From: Parcubacteria group bacterium GW2011_GWA2_47_8b
GTDB lineage: Bacteria; Patescibacteriota; Minisyncoccia; UBA6257; WO2-44-18
Reading direction: 5' to 3'
DNA: 11,926 nucleotides
Assembly: GCA_001003205.1 (NCBI GenBank)
Contig: LCOU01000015.1
Coordinates: 1-11,926 of the forward strand
Shown here one piece after another: positions 1 through 6,064 of this stretch. The stretch's first letter is position 1; every line of letters starts with the position of its first letter. A program made the position numbers and the translations under genes. The notes beneath the pieces were generated by a model. The model made no database searches, was not told the DNA's origin, and saw only the letters and a list, made by a program, of their open reading frames with translations.

Positions 1-6
1 TATACT
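1..6 (+). promoter_or_regulatory. -10 box (TATACT) for a leaderless exonuclease/polA mRNA
   Basis: TATACT ends 8 nt before the ATG at 15, so the expected transcription start falls at or next to the start codon. No SD sequence precedes the ATG. The -35 region is outside the window. The same spacing is seen at several other genes here. Confidence 0.5.
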
Positions 7-14
7 GAAACCAA

Positions 15-881
15 ATGAAAACCCTTCTGCTTATTGATTCCAACGCTCTTATTCATCGTTTTTTTCATGCCCTTCCGCCTTTTACAGCTCCCGACGGCCA
101 GCCCACCAACGCTTTGTACGGCGTGGCCGGCGTGTTACTGAAAATATACAAGGAACATCAGCCCGACTATATCGCCGCGGCGTTTGACCGCCCCGAAAAG
201 ACCTTCCGCGAGGAAGAATTCAAAGAATATAAAATCCAGCGGCCGCCCACCGCGACGGAGTTAGTAGGCCAAATAATAAAAGCCCACGATGTTTTCTCCT
301 GGTTTGGCATAAAAACTCTAGAGATTCCGAAATTTGAAGCGGACGACATAATCGCCACTTTAACGGAAAAGTTCCGAAAAGAACCCGATTTAAAAATCAT
401 TATTCTTTCGGGCGATTTGGATAATTTACAGTTGGTAGAGGACGACAAGGTGGTCGTCCAGTTCATAAAGACCGGCGTCACCGAAACTGTCATCTACAAT
501 GAAAAGGCGGTGGGGGAAAGATACGGACTGAAACCGGCGCAGTTGGTTGACTACAAAGGTTTAGTTGGCGACGTTTCCGACAATATTCCGGGCGCGAAAG
601 GCGTCGGGCCCAAAACCGCCACTCCCTTGCTTAAAGAATTCGGCACGGTAGAGGAAATTTTTGACAACATTTCCATTATCAACAAAGCGGCCGCGAAAAA
701 ACTGGAAGGGCAGAAAGAAATAGCGCTGTTGTCCAAAAAACTGGCGACTATGCGCCGCGATGCGCCCATTGAAATCAAAAACTTGGACGAAATACAATCA
801 AAACCATTGGACAAAAATATTTTGTCGGAAGAATTTACAAAACTAGGCTTTAAAAGTTTAGTGGAAAGGCTGGAGAAATAG
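15..881 (+). CDS. polA: 5'-3' exonuclease (N-terminal domain of DNA polymerase I, now a separate ORF)
   Basis: The 288-aa product is a complete FEN-type 5'-3' exonuclease, which removes RNA primers and flaps during Okazaki-fragment maturation and repair. The metal-binding acidic residues are present: D8 (LLIDSNALIHR), D58 in AAFDRPEKTFR, the EADD cluster at 108-111, SGDLD at 132-136, and GDVSDNIPG at 185-193 followed by the helix-hairpin-helix GVGPKTA. In PolA this domain continues into the polymerase. Here it ends in tandem stops (TAG at 879-881 and TAG again) straight after the usual domain end (GFKSLVERLEK). The polymerase part resumes about 640 bp downstream after an unrelated gene. The exonuclease could work alone, since free-standing homologues exist in bacteria. 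The ATG at 15 gives the family's normal N-terminus and has no SD. Whether the split is ancestral or caused by the intervening gene cannot be decided here. Confidence 0.9.
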   Translation: MKTLLLIDSNALIHRFFHALPPFTAPDGQPTNALYGVAGVLLKIYKEHQPDYIAAAFDRPEKTFREEEFKEYKIQRPPTATELVGQIIKAHDVFSWFGIKTLEIPKFEADDIIATLTEKFRKEPDLKIIILSGDLDNLQLVEDDKVVVQFIKTGVTETVIYNEKAVGERYGLKPAQLVDYKGLVGDVSDNIPGAKGVGPKTATPLLKEFGTVEEIFDNISIINKAAAKKLEGQKEIALLSKKLATMRRDAPIEIKNLDEIQSKPLDKNILSEEFTKLGFKSLVERLEK

Positions 882-890
882 TAGTAGAAT
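862..890 (+). promoter_or_regulatory. possible promoter of the metzincin-motif lipoprotein gene
   Basis: A TAGAAT -10 (885-890) has a weak -35 (TGGAAA, 862-867) 17 bp upstream, inside the end of the exonuclease ORF. The match is weaker than at the other two SD-led genes, and the unit may have lost part of its upstream region. Confidence 0.35.
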
Positions 891-909
891 TCTAACGGTT
901 CTTATAAGC

Positions 910-916
910 GGAGGTG
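910..916 (+). promoter_or_regulatory. Shine-Dalgarno sequence deciding the start at 920
   Basis: GGAGGTG lies immediately upstream of the ATG at 920; the GGAGG core is 5 nt from it. GTG at 914 overlaps the SD and cannot be the start, and TTG at 917 is too close. The resident genes in this window lack such a site. Confidence 0.7.
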
Positions 917-919
917 TTG

Positions 920-1450
920 ATGTTCCGCTGGTTGCTTGTCGTGCCGCTGTTGTCGTTGATGTTGCTGGGTACGGGGTCGTGTGAGCGCCTGCCCGAATAC
1001 AGGCATTACTGGCGTACTCCGATGGGGTACAAGGTTCTGACAATTGAGAACAATGTCGGAGAAAACCAGTATTGGCACGTCCAGGGAGTGCTTGAATGGC
1101 TTGATTGGAGAATTGACGAGTGGATTGCGATGCGATCGGCGGAGGGGCGCGATCCGGCCGAGCTTAGCCGAATTGCTTTCAGCGTTGAGTTCATCATCTA
1201 CGACGATTACCTTTTCATTATGGGTGGCAATTATGTTGCCGGAGCGACATACAGCAACAGAGTTCTCTTGTCGTTGTGGTCTATGGCGCAGGGAAGCGTG
1301 CTTCCTCCCCCCGAAGCTCCGTATTACATCAATCGCTACAGCAGCGGTTTGTGGTACTGGGGCGTTTTTACCCCCTGTTCCGATGGAGAGCGGCGAGGGC
1401 TTGCGGTTACCGGACACGAACTGGATCACCACATTGGAATCAACCACTAG
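920..1450 (+). CDS. putative secreted lipoprotein ending in a metzincin-type zinc motif
   Basis: The 176-aa product starts with a signal-like segment: R3, a hydrophobic stretch at about 4-17, then LGTGSC with C21 as a candidate lipidation site. The lipobox is imperfect, with T at -3. The body is rich in Trp and Tyr and has no domain I recognise. The last 11 residues, HELDHHIGINH (166-176), match the HExxHxxGxxH zinc-binding signature of metzincin proteases exactly, and the stop codon follows the third His. A metzincin normally has a Met-turn and C-terminal subdomain after this motif. These are absent, so protease activity is inference only; the protein may be truncated, use another fold, or only bind metal. 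It has an SD, a strong terminator and more C/G-ending codons than polA, and it sits between the two polA parts. I do not recognise the family with certainty. Confidence 0.75.
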   Translation: MFRWLLVVPLLSLMLLGTGSCERLPEYRHYWRTPMGYKVLTIENNVGENQYWHVQGVLEWLDWRIDEWIAMRSAEGRDPAELSRIAFSVEFIIYDDYLFIMGGNYVAGATYSNRVLLSLWSMAQGSVLPPPEAPYYINRYSSGLWYWGVFTPCSDGERRGLAVTGHELDHHIGINH

Positions 1451-1462
1451 CGACAAAACACT

Positions 1463-1489
1463 CCTCCGAAGTACTTCGGAGGATTTTTT
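1463..1489 (+). terminator. intrinsic terminator of the lipoprotein gene
   Basis: A perfect 20-bp palindrome (1463-1482, arms CCTCCGAAG/CTTCGGAGG) is followed by A and six T residues. Outer arms AACACT (1457-1462) and AGTGTT (1490-1495) could extend the stem. It begins 12 bp after the lipoprotein stop codon and would stop read-through into the polymerase half. Confidence 0.85.
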
Positions 1490-1524
1490 AGTGTTAAAAT
1501 ATGAATATCAAAGTAGAAATATAA

Positions 1525-2794
1525 ATGATTAGCGCGGATAAAAAAATAGAGTTAGCGCGATGGCTTTTAAACCCGGACCATCCTTCGGCGGGCGAAGCAA
1601 GTCTCTCCACTCTTGAAAAACAGCTGCGCGAACTCGGACTTTATAAAGTCTATAGCGAAATAGAGCTACCGCTGGTGGAGATTTTGGACGCGATGCAAAC
1701 AATCGGGGTGAAGGTTGATTTGAATTACCTGGCGCGGCTTTCAAAAGAAATGGACGGGGAAATTGCCGGGCTGGTAAAAAATATTTACAAATTGGCGGGC
1801 GGCGTGGTTAATCTCAATTCTCCCAAACAGCTCTCCAAATTGCTTTTTGAAAAGCTTAAAATTAGCGACAAGGGAATCCGCAAGACAAAAACAGGCCTTC
1901 GTTCCACCGACGTTGAAACGCTCGCTTTGATTAGGAAAAGCCATAAAATCGTGGAGCCGATTTTAAAATATCGGGAAATTTTCAAACTTAAATCAACTTA
2001 TGTTGAACCGTTGCGGGAATTGGCTGACAAAAACGGCCGTATCCATACTACTTTTGTCCAGACCGGCACGGGTACAGGGCGTTTGAGTTCCCAAAACCCC
2101 AATATTCAAAATATTCCCATTACGTCGGAATGGGGGAAGAAAATTCGCGCCGTTTTTATAGCCGAAGCAGGTTACAAAATAGCCGCCAAAAGATATGGAC
2201 ATTCACCGACTGACTGCCTCGCAGGTTTACAACGTCCCCGCTGAAAAAGTTACGCCGGAGATGCGCCACGTCGCCAAAACCTTGAATTTTGGAGTGGCCT
2301 ACGGAATGGGCTCGAATGCTTTTGCCCAAGTTAGCGGCTTGAGCGTTGAAGAGGCGAGGAAATTTATCAAAGAATACTACAACGACTTTTACGAAGTTAA
2401 ACTTTGGCAGGAAAAAACCATACAAAAGGCGCGGCAGACGGGCTGTGTGGAAAATCTGAACGGCCGGCGTCGCTGGCTGCCGAATATTGCCAATCCGAAC
2501 CGCCGTCTTGCTTCGGCGGATGAACGAATGGCAATCAATATGCCGATTCAGGGCCTGGCCGCTGATATAATTAAACTTGCTATGATTAAAGTGGCGGCAA
2601 AAATAAAAGCCAAAAAATGGCAAAAAAATGTCCGGATGCTTTTGTCGGTGCACGACGAATTGGTTTTTGAAATCGCCGACGGCATCATCAAGGACGCAGT
2701 AGAGCTTATCAAATCAGAAATGGAAAACGCTTATAAAATATCGGTACCGCTCAAGGTTGAAAGCGGTTATGGCGATAACTGGTTAGATTCTTAA
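1525..2794 (+). pseudogene. polA: DNA polymerase I polymerase domain, frameshifted and missing motif A
   Basis: Residues read from 1525 cover the vestigial exonuclease end and thumb (ELARWLLNPDH, PLVEILDAMQTIGVKVDLN) and the TGRLSSQNPNIQNIP motif. They run in frame to GYKIAA at about 2187. The expected motif A (DYSQIELR, carrying a catalytic Asp) and the segment to the next conserved block are missing: about 26 codons by comparison with E. coli Pol I. Sequence resumes in another frame at 2189 with KDMDIHRLTAS. It continues through the O-helix (KTLNFGVAYGM), NLNGRRRWLP and motif C (SVHDELV) to the stop at 2792-2794. As written the two parts cannot be read as one protein, and neither could polymerise DNA. 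The ATG at 1525 has no SD and an in-frame stop just before it. The loss may be real decay or an assembly deletion. Confidence 0.85.
2185..2191 (+). other. deletion junction in polA (motif A lost, frame shifts)
   Basis: Reading in the 1525 frame is homologous to Pol I up to GCC at 2185-2187. Homology resumes in the next frame with AAA GAT ATG GAC ATT CAC starting at 2189. The missing stretch cannot be a multiple of three, because the downstream frame is displaced by one. Confidence 0.8.
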
Positions 2795-2796
2795 AC

Positions 2797-3675
2797 GTGC
2801 CTGAATTACCAGAGGTTCAAACGGTCGTCAATGATTTAAATAAAAAAGTTATTGGCCGGAAAATTACCGGTGCGTGGTTTGATTGGCCGAAAGTAATCAA
2901 GGCGCCGCGCCCCGCGGCTTTTGAGAGATTTTTAAAAAGCGAAAGGATTTTGCGGGCGAAGCGGCGCGGGAAAAACATTTTAATTTATTTAAGCGGCAAT
3001 AAATTATTGCTTGTCCACCAAAAAATGACCGGACACATGCTTGTTGGCAAATGGAAGGTGGAAAAAAATAAAAGACCGGAGCCAATTGAGCCGAGGGCGC
3101 TTATAACCGACCCGTATAATAAATATGTCCATTTGATTTTGTATCTTGATAACGGGAAAATGCTCGCCCTCTCCGATTTGCGGAAATTCGCCAAAGTTAT
3201 TGCCGGTCCCGTATCGCAAATAGAGAATCTGCCGGAGCTTAAAAAGCTCGGGCCGGACGCGCTGGATCCGAAATTCCAATACGTGGCATTCAAAAAAACA
3301 ATCGGTAGCGAGGGTCGTAAAATACACCAAGTTTTGATGGACCAGGAAGTGATTGCCGGTATCGGCAACATTTATTCCAGCGATATTTTGTGGATGGCCA
3401 AAGTTCACCCATTCAAATCCGCCAAAAAGCTTTCCGAAAAAGAATTGAAGGCCATTTGGCAGGCCATTCACAAGGTTTTGCCGCGCGCGCTGAAGTTGCG
3501 CGGCACCTCCGTAAGCGATTTTCGCGACACCGCCGGAGAAAAGGGGAAGTACGGAAATGTTCTCCTGGCTTATCGGCGCGAGGGCGAACCCTGCCGACGC
3601 TGTAAAACAAAAATTGTTCGCAAAAAACTCGGCGGCCGCTCCGCTCATTTCTGCCCTTCTTGTCAAAAATTGTAA
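2797..3675 (+). CDS. mutM: formamidopyrimidine-DNA glycosylase (MutM/Fpg)
   Basis: This 292-aa enzyme excises oxidised purines such as 8-oxoguanine and nicks the abasic site, the first step of base excision repair. All hallmarks are present: PELPEV right after the initiator (P2 is the Schiff-base nucleophile once Met is removed, E3 the general acid), K59 in RRGKNILIYL, and the H2TH helices at about 174-200 (QEVIAGIGNIYSSDILWMAKVHP). The C-terminal zinc finger has C266, C269, C286 and C289, with R281 in GGRSAHFC reaching towards the DNA. Length is normal. The start is GTG at 2797, only 2 nt after the polA stop, so it was probably co-transcribed with polA; it has no SD. Adjacency to polA fits a repair unit in which Fpg makes gaps that Pol I fills. 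A palindrome lies 6 bp after the stop. Confidence 0.95.
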   Translation: MPELPEVQTVVNDLNKKVIGRKITGAWFDWPKVIKAPRPAAFERFLKSERILRAKRRGKNILIYLSGNKLLLVHQKMTGHMLVGKWKVEKNKRPEPIEPRALITDPYNKYVHLILYLDNGKMLALSDLRKFAKVIAGPVSQIENLPELKKLGPDALDPKFQYVAFKKTIGSEGRKIHQVLMDQEVIAGIGNIYSSDILWMAKVHPFKSAKKLSEKELKAIWQAIHKVLPRALKLRGTSVSDFRDTAGEKGKYGNVLLAYRREGEPCRRCKTKIVRKKLGGRSAHFCPSCQKL

Positions 3676-3681
3676 GTCACC

Positions 3682-3715
3682 AGTCCCATACTGTGACATG
3701 TCACAGTATGGGACT
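3682..3715. repeat. 34-bp perfect palindrome, second copy of the TrpR-like site
   Basis: Perfect inverted repeat centred at 3698/3699, between the convergent 3' ends of fpg and the TrpR-like gene. Its central 18 bp (ACTGTGACATGTCACAGT) are identical to the centre of the palindrome at 4191-4234. The outer arms differ but are themselves perfectly self-complementary (AGTCCCAT/ATGGGACT). No T-run follows directly on either strand, so it is not a typical intrinsic terminator, although a hairpin in either 3' UTR is possible. Confidence 0.85.
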
Positions 3716-3721
3716 CCTTGC

Positions 3722-4183
3722 TTAAAATTTTTTCAGACCGATTCCGCGTGGGCGCGGTGGATTTTTAAGCAAGTCTCCAATATCCAAGTCGCCAAATAAC
3801 TTTTCCATAAAATTTTTCTCAGTTTTGATTGAGCTCCATTTTTTTGGGCCGCCATAGAAATTTCGGTAGCTTTGATAATTGCCAATTAGACTTAAGGCAT
3901 TCTTTTTAAGAGTGCTTATTGTTTGGGAAGACGTCCACAATATTTCTCCAATTTTTTGATAAGATTTTCCCGATGTAAGCAGTGTCAGAATTGCCAATCG
4001 TCTGAGTATCATTTTCTTTTCGTCCTTGCTAACCAAACTTTCCAAGATATTTCTCACCTCCTTTTGAGATTCGGTTTTTGCGATTTTGTCCGCTAGCTTT
4101 TCCCACAAATCCTCCATCCATTTATCCGCCGATTTACCAATTATTTGTTTTTGTGACTTGGGGCGAGATTTATTTAATTTCAT
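3722..4183 (-). CDS. TrpR/YerC-like helix-turn-helix regulator
   Basis: The 153-aa product resembles the TrpR/YerC-YecD superfamily. Residues about 25-95 follow its pattern: DLWEKLADKI, KEVRNILESLVSKDEKKMILRRL, then the DNA-binding HTH (SGKSYQKIGEILWTSSQTISTLKK, 71-94). A C-terminal tail of about 55 residues (Y103-F153, rich in Gly, Pro and Lys) is extra to the short family members I know. I chose the ATG at 4183-4181 because a TATAAT on the same strand (4196-4191) ends 7 nt upstream, giving a leaderless mRNA. The longer reading, 10 residues upstream, would start inside that promoter. The gene lies between two palindromes with a common core, which suggests autoregulation or a self-contained unit. 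No tryptophan genes are nearby, so the ligand, if any, is unknown. Confidence 0.8.
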   Translation of the reverse strand: MKLNKSRPKSQKQIIGKSADKWMEDLWEKLADKIAKTESQKEVRNILESLVSKDEKKMILRRLAILTLLTSGKSYQKIGEILWTSSQTISTLKKNALSLIGNYQSYRNFYGGPKKWSSIKTEKNFMEKLFGDLDIGDLLKNPPRPRGIGLKKF

Positions 4184-4190
4184 AATTGCG

Positions 4191-4234
4191 ATTATAACAT
4201 ACCACTGTGACATGTCACAGTGGTATGTTATAAT
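4191..4234. promoter_or_regulatory. 44-bp perfect palindrome: divergent promoter and probable operator
   Basis: Perfect inverted repeat centred at 4212/4213. Each end carries TATAAT: 4229-4234 on the + strand, 4196-4191 on the - strand. The centre supplies GTGACA (5 of 6 to the -35 consensus) 16 bp before each TATAAT, so the two -35 boxes abut in the core. The leftward promoter fits the TrpR-like gene, whose ATG lies 7 nt past its -10. The rightward promoter leads into about 100 bp without a convincing gene and may be only a by-product of the symmetry. A dimer bound to the core would block both directions. Confidence 0.8.
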
Positions 4235-4343
4235 GTGTGTTGCGCCTACAGGTTGGATGTGCCCATACGGGGTATTCCAAGCTATTGAACCTAAGTCTTC
4301 AATATTGCGTGTCAGGATTGAATCTGGCCCGCGCGGGGCGAGA
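4235..4343 (+). other. spacer without a recognisable gene
   Basis: A 40-codon ORF (ATG 4233 to TAA 4355) overlaps the -10 box at its start, has no SD and shows no domain. I looked for a tRNA-like fold on both strands and found no supportable cloverleaf. The end of the stretch is GC-rich just before the next promoter. Confidence 0.4.
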
Positions 4344-4373
4344 TTGACAAAGTAAGCAGAACCGTGCTACACT
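4344..4373 (+). promoter_or_regulatory. consensus sigma70 promoter of the 217-aa protein gene
   Basis: TTGACA (4344-4349), an 18-bp spacer and TACACT (4368-4373). The expected start near 4380 gives a leader of about 63 nt, unlike the leaderless resident genes. Confidence 0.8.
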
Positions 4374-4381
4374 ACGGTCAG

Positions 4382-4437
4382 TTCCTTAATTCAAGGAAGC
4401 CGTGATTCCCGACGGTTTCGGGATAGTTCAAGGGAGG
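4382..4437 (+). promoter_or_regulatory. structured 5' leader: two small hairpins and a Shine-Dalgarno
   Basis: Two tandem hairpins follow the predicted transcription start: TTCCTT/AAGGAA (4382-4398, 5-nt loop) and TCCCGA/TCGGGA (4407-4423, 5-nt loop). An SD (AGGGAGG, 4431-4437) comes next, 6 nt before the ATG at 4444. The hairpins could stabilise the mRNA or regulate translation. No known riboswitch was recognised. Confidence 0.55.
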
Positions 4438-4443
4438 TTTGTC

Positions 4444-5097
4444 ATGACGCGCAAACGTGTCACGGACGACCAGTACGGTCAGCTTCAGCGGCGCATGGAC
4501 GAAGTCGCTCGGCGAGTGGATGAGGGCACCCTACCCTTTGACCTCACGATGCGGGCTCTGCAGTCTTTCATCGAAGGCAAGTTCAGGTTTGCGGATGGTG
4601 ACCAGAAGAAGCCGTCCCGGTTCCAACCCTGGCGTACCATCAAGCTCGGCACTGGCCTCCAGACCGTCGACGACTTCCGCAAGGCCATCAAGAAGATCGG
4701 CAACAGGATTGGCGAATATGCCAACGACATCCTGGGCAATCCGGAGTTCATCACCACATCAACCAAGGAGATCAAAGTTGATCTGGTGAACGTCTCCGTC
4801 GCCGAACTGGGCTTCCCCAACGGCGCCACCCGCAAGAAGATCTACGCCAAGGCCAAAGAGCTCGGTCTCAAGCTCTGCCCGGCCGAAGTCGGCCCCCAGC
4901 TCCGTCTCCAGTACAGAGACCAGCCGATGAATGAATGGCTCTATATCGGAATGGAGCCCATTACCGACTCGGATGGCAACCTCAACGTGTTCCGTGTGGA
5001 GCGCGATGGCGATGGCCGGTGGCTCGACGGCGACGATGACTTTCTCGACCACGTCTGGGACGGCGGCCGCCGCTGGGTGTTCATCCTTCGCAAGTAG
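4444..5097 (+). CDS. unknown-function protein of a type recurrent in CPR genomes
   Basis: The 217-aa soluble, charged protein has no signal peptide or membrane segment. It appears to have two parts. The N-terminal helical part (1-50) contains paired RRMDEVARRVDEG and ALQSFIEGKF. The second part (about 55-217) contains TVDDFRKAIKKIG, the block LCPAEVGPQLRLQYRDQP (144-161), EWLYIGMEPITDSDG and an acidic, Trp-containing end (DGDDDFLDHVWDGGRRWVF). From memory, proteins with the PAEVGPQLRLQY and MEPITDSDG blocks recur as hypothetical proteins in many CPR assemblies; I cannot verify this here and know no function. The ATG at 4444 is fixed by the SD; GTG at 4402 lies in the leader hairpins. Codons are strongly C/G-ending (Lys mostly AAG, Phe mostly TTC), unlike fpg or holA. 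With its own promoter and terminator it is a self-sufficient transcription unit. Confidence 0.85.
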   Translation: MTRKRVTDDQYGQLQRRMDEVARRVDEGTLPFDLTMRALQSFIEGKFRFADGDQKKPSRFQPWRTIKLGTGLQTVDDFRKAIKKIGNRIGEYANDILGNPEFITTSTKEIKVDLVNVSVAELGFPNGATRKKIYAKAKELGLKLCPAEVGPQLRLQYRDQPMNEWLYIGMEPITDSDGNLNVFRVERDGDGRWLDGDDDFLDHVWDGGRRWVFILRK

Positions 5098-5130
5098 CGG
5101 ATCCCTGATTCCCTGGTACCTGGATCCCTA

Positions 5131-5168
5131 AGCTCCTGCGTAGCATTGCTACGCAGGAGCTTTTTTGT
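5131..5168 (+). terminator. strong intrinsic terminator of the 217-aa protein gene
   Basis: Arms GCTCCTGCGTAG and CTACGCAGGAGC (5132-5160) enclose a 5-nt loop and are followed by TTTTTTGTTTG. It lies about 35 bp after the stop at 5095-5097. Confidence 0.93.
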
Positions 5169-5296
5169 TTGTTAAAATAATCTTTGGATATTAGGTTGAT
5201 CATATCCACGGTCAAGGCTTTGGATAACCGAACTCCATAAAGCTAGCTTCATGGGGACATTTTAATTTCCGGCGGAATTCATATAGAATAGTTAAT
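5169..5296 (+). promoter_or_regulatory. holA upstream region with a -10 box for a leaderless mRNA
   Basis: TAGAAT (5284-5289) ends 7 nt before the holA ATG at 5297; the -35 is weak and there is no SD. The rest of this spacer shows no gene. TGTTAAAATA directly after the preceding terminator is also found after the terminator near 1490. Confidence 0.5.
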
Positions 5297-6064
5297 ATGA
5301 TTATTTGCCTATACGGTGCCGATTCTTATCGGCGGCAGGAAAAACTGAAGTGGTATGCCGAAAAATTTAAAGAAAAGCATTCCGCGTTGACGGCGGAGCG
5401 TTTTACTTTATCCGAGGACGGCGAACTCGCGCGCCTAAAAGAGTTTGCCGCGGCCCAATCGCTTTTTGATAATTTTAAATTCGGTATTTTGGATGAGGCC
5501 GCGGAAGCGGATTCAAAAGAATTGGTCGAGGTCTTGAAATTGGCGTTGAATTCCAGAAATTTGACTCTGGTAATTTCGGCGGAGAAATTTCTGCCTAAAG
5601 AATTTAAAATTTTGAACGATAGTTCGGTTATAAAAGAGGAGTTTGATTTCACGCCGTCGGATCTGGCAGGATTTTTGAAAAAAGAAGCGGAAAAAAGAAA
5701 TTTGAAACTTATACCGGCGGTTTCCGACGTTCTTATAAAAAATTGCGGGGGCGATAAGTGGTGGCTGGTTACCGAATTGGACAAATTGGCGCTGGGCAGT
5801 CCGGCGGCCATTGAGCCCGTTCGGGAAGACCAAAACTTTTTCGGATTGATAAATAAATTTAGAAATGCCGATTCGGTCGGATATGCCCTTCCGGCGTTGG
5901 AAAGATTGTTGGATTTTGAAGAGCCGGCCAAGATATTCAACATGATATCCTCCTTCGCTAAAGCTTCGGAGGACCTTCGGAAAATGGCCGATTACGACGC
6001 GGCCATTAAATCCGGAAAGATGGAGTATCCGGAAGCGCTTTTGGATTTAGCGCTTGGCGATTAG
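5297..6064 (+). CDS. holA: DNA polymerase III delta subunit (clamp-loader HolA)
   Basis: The 255-aa product matches HolA, the AAA+-like clamp-loader subunit that opens the sliding clamp so it can be placed on primed DNA. Visible signs are the N-terminus MIICLYGADSYRRQEKL, a mid region with repeated DxxELVEVLKLAL and LVISAEKFLPKEFK, the delta-typical LAGFLKKEAEKRNLKLIPAVSDVLIKNCGGDKWWLVTELDKLAL, and a C-terminal helical collar ending KMADYDAAIKSGKMEYPEALLDLAL. As in other delta subunits no P-loop is seen. It is shorter than the roughly 340 aa of E. coli HolA, with a reduced collar. The ATG at 5297 lies 7 nt after a -10 box, without SD. Its 3' end overlaps the convergent rpsT by 18 bp. Confidence 0.85.
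   Translation: MIICLYGADSYRRQEKLKWYAEKFKEKHSALTAERFTLSEDGELARLKEFAAAQSLFDNFKFGILDEAAEADSKELVEVLKLALNSRNLTLVISAEKFLPKEFKILNDSSVIKEEFDFTPSDLAGFLKKEAEKRNLKLIPAVSDVLIKNCGGDKWWLVTELDKLALGSPAAIEPVREDQNFFGLINKFRNADSVGYALPALERLLDFEEPAKIFNMISSFAKASEDLRKMADYDAAIKSGKMEYPEALLDLALGD

Noticed and set aside
874..1521. AGAAATA direct repeat as a target-site duplication around the polA insert
   Set aside because: Only 7 AT-rich bases, and precise removal between the copies does not restore an open polA frame.
1044..1532. Long alternative-frame ORF over the lipoprotein gene
   Set aside because: It runs through the terminator hairpin, has no SD, and lacks the coherent signal peptide and motif of the 920-1450 frame.
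3004..3699. Long antisense ORF over fpg
   Set aside because: fpg has every catalytic motif in its own frame; the antisense reading is a shadow without initiation signals.
3682..3715. Palindrome read as an intrinsic terminator for fpg
   Set aside because: No T-run follows the stem on either strand and the core is identical to the promoter palindrome at 4191-4234, so a protein-binding site is more likely.
4241..4343. Possible tRNA or degraded tRNA remnant on either strand
   Set aside because: Short T-arm-like strings occur (GGTTCAAT on the minus strand), but no paired T stem, acceptor stem or anticodon arm could be built.
4233..4355. 40-codon ORF after the palindrome
   Set aside because: Its ATG overlaps the -10 box, it has no SD, and the frame ends inside the next promoter. 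No recognisable protein.
5099..5129. GGATCC, GGTACC and GGATCC close together, like a cloning linker, and a GGATCCCT direct repeat
   Set aside because: No vector sequence adjoins it and the natural terminator follows directly; this is chance within a short GC-rich 3' UTR.
6047..6064. holA and rpsT overlapping tail to tail by 18 bp as a sign of misannotation
   Set aside because: Both C-termini fit their families; short convergent overlaps are ordinary in compact genomes.
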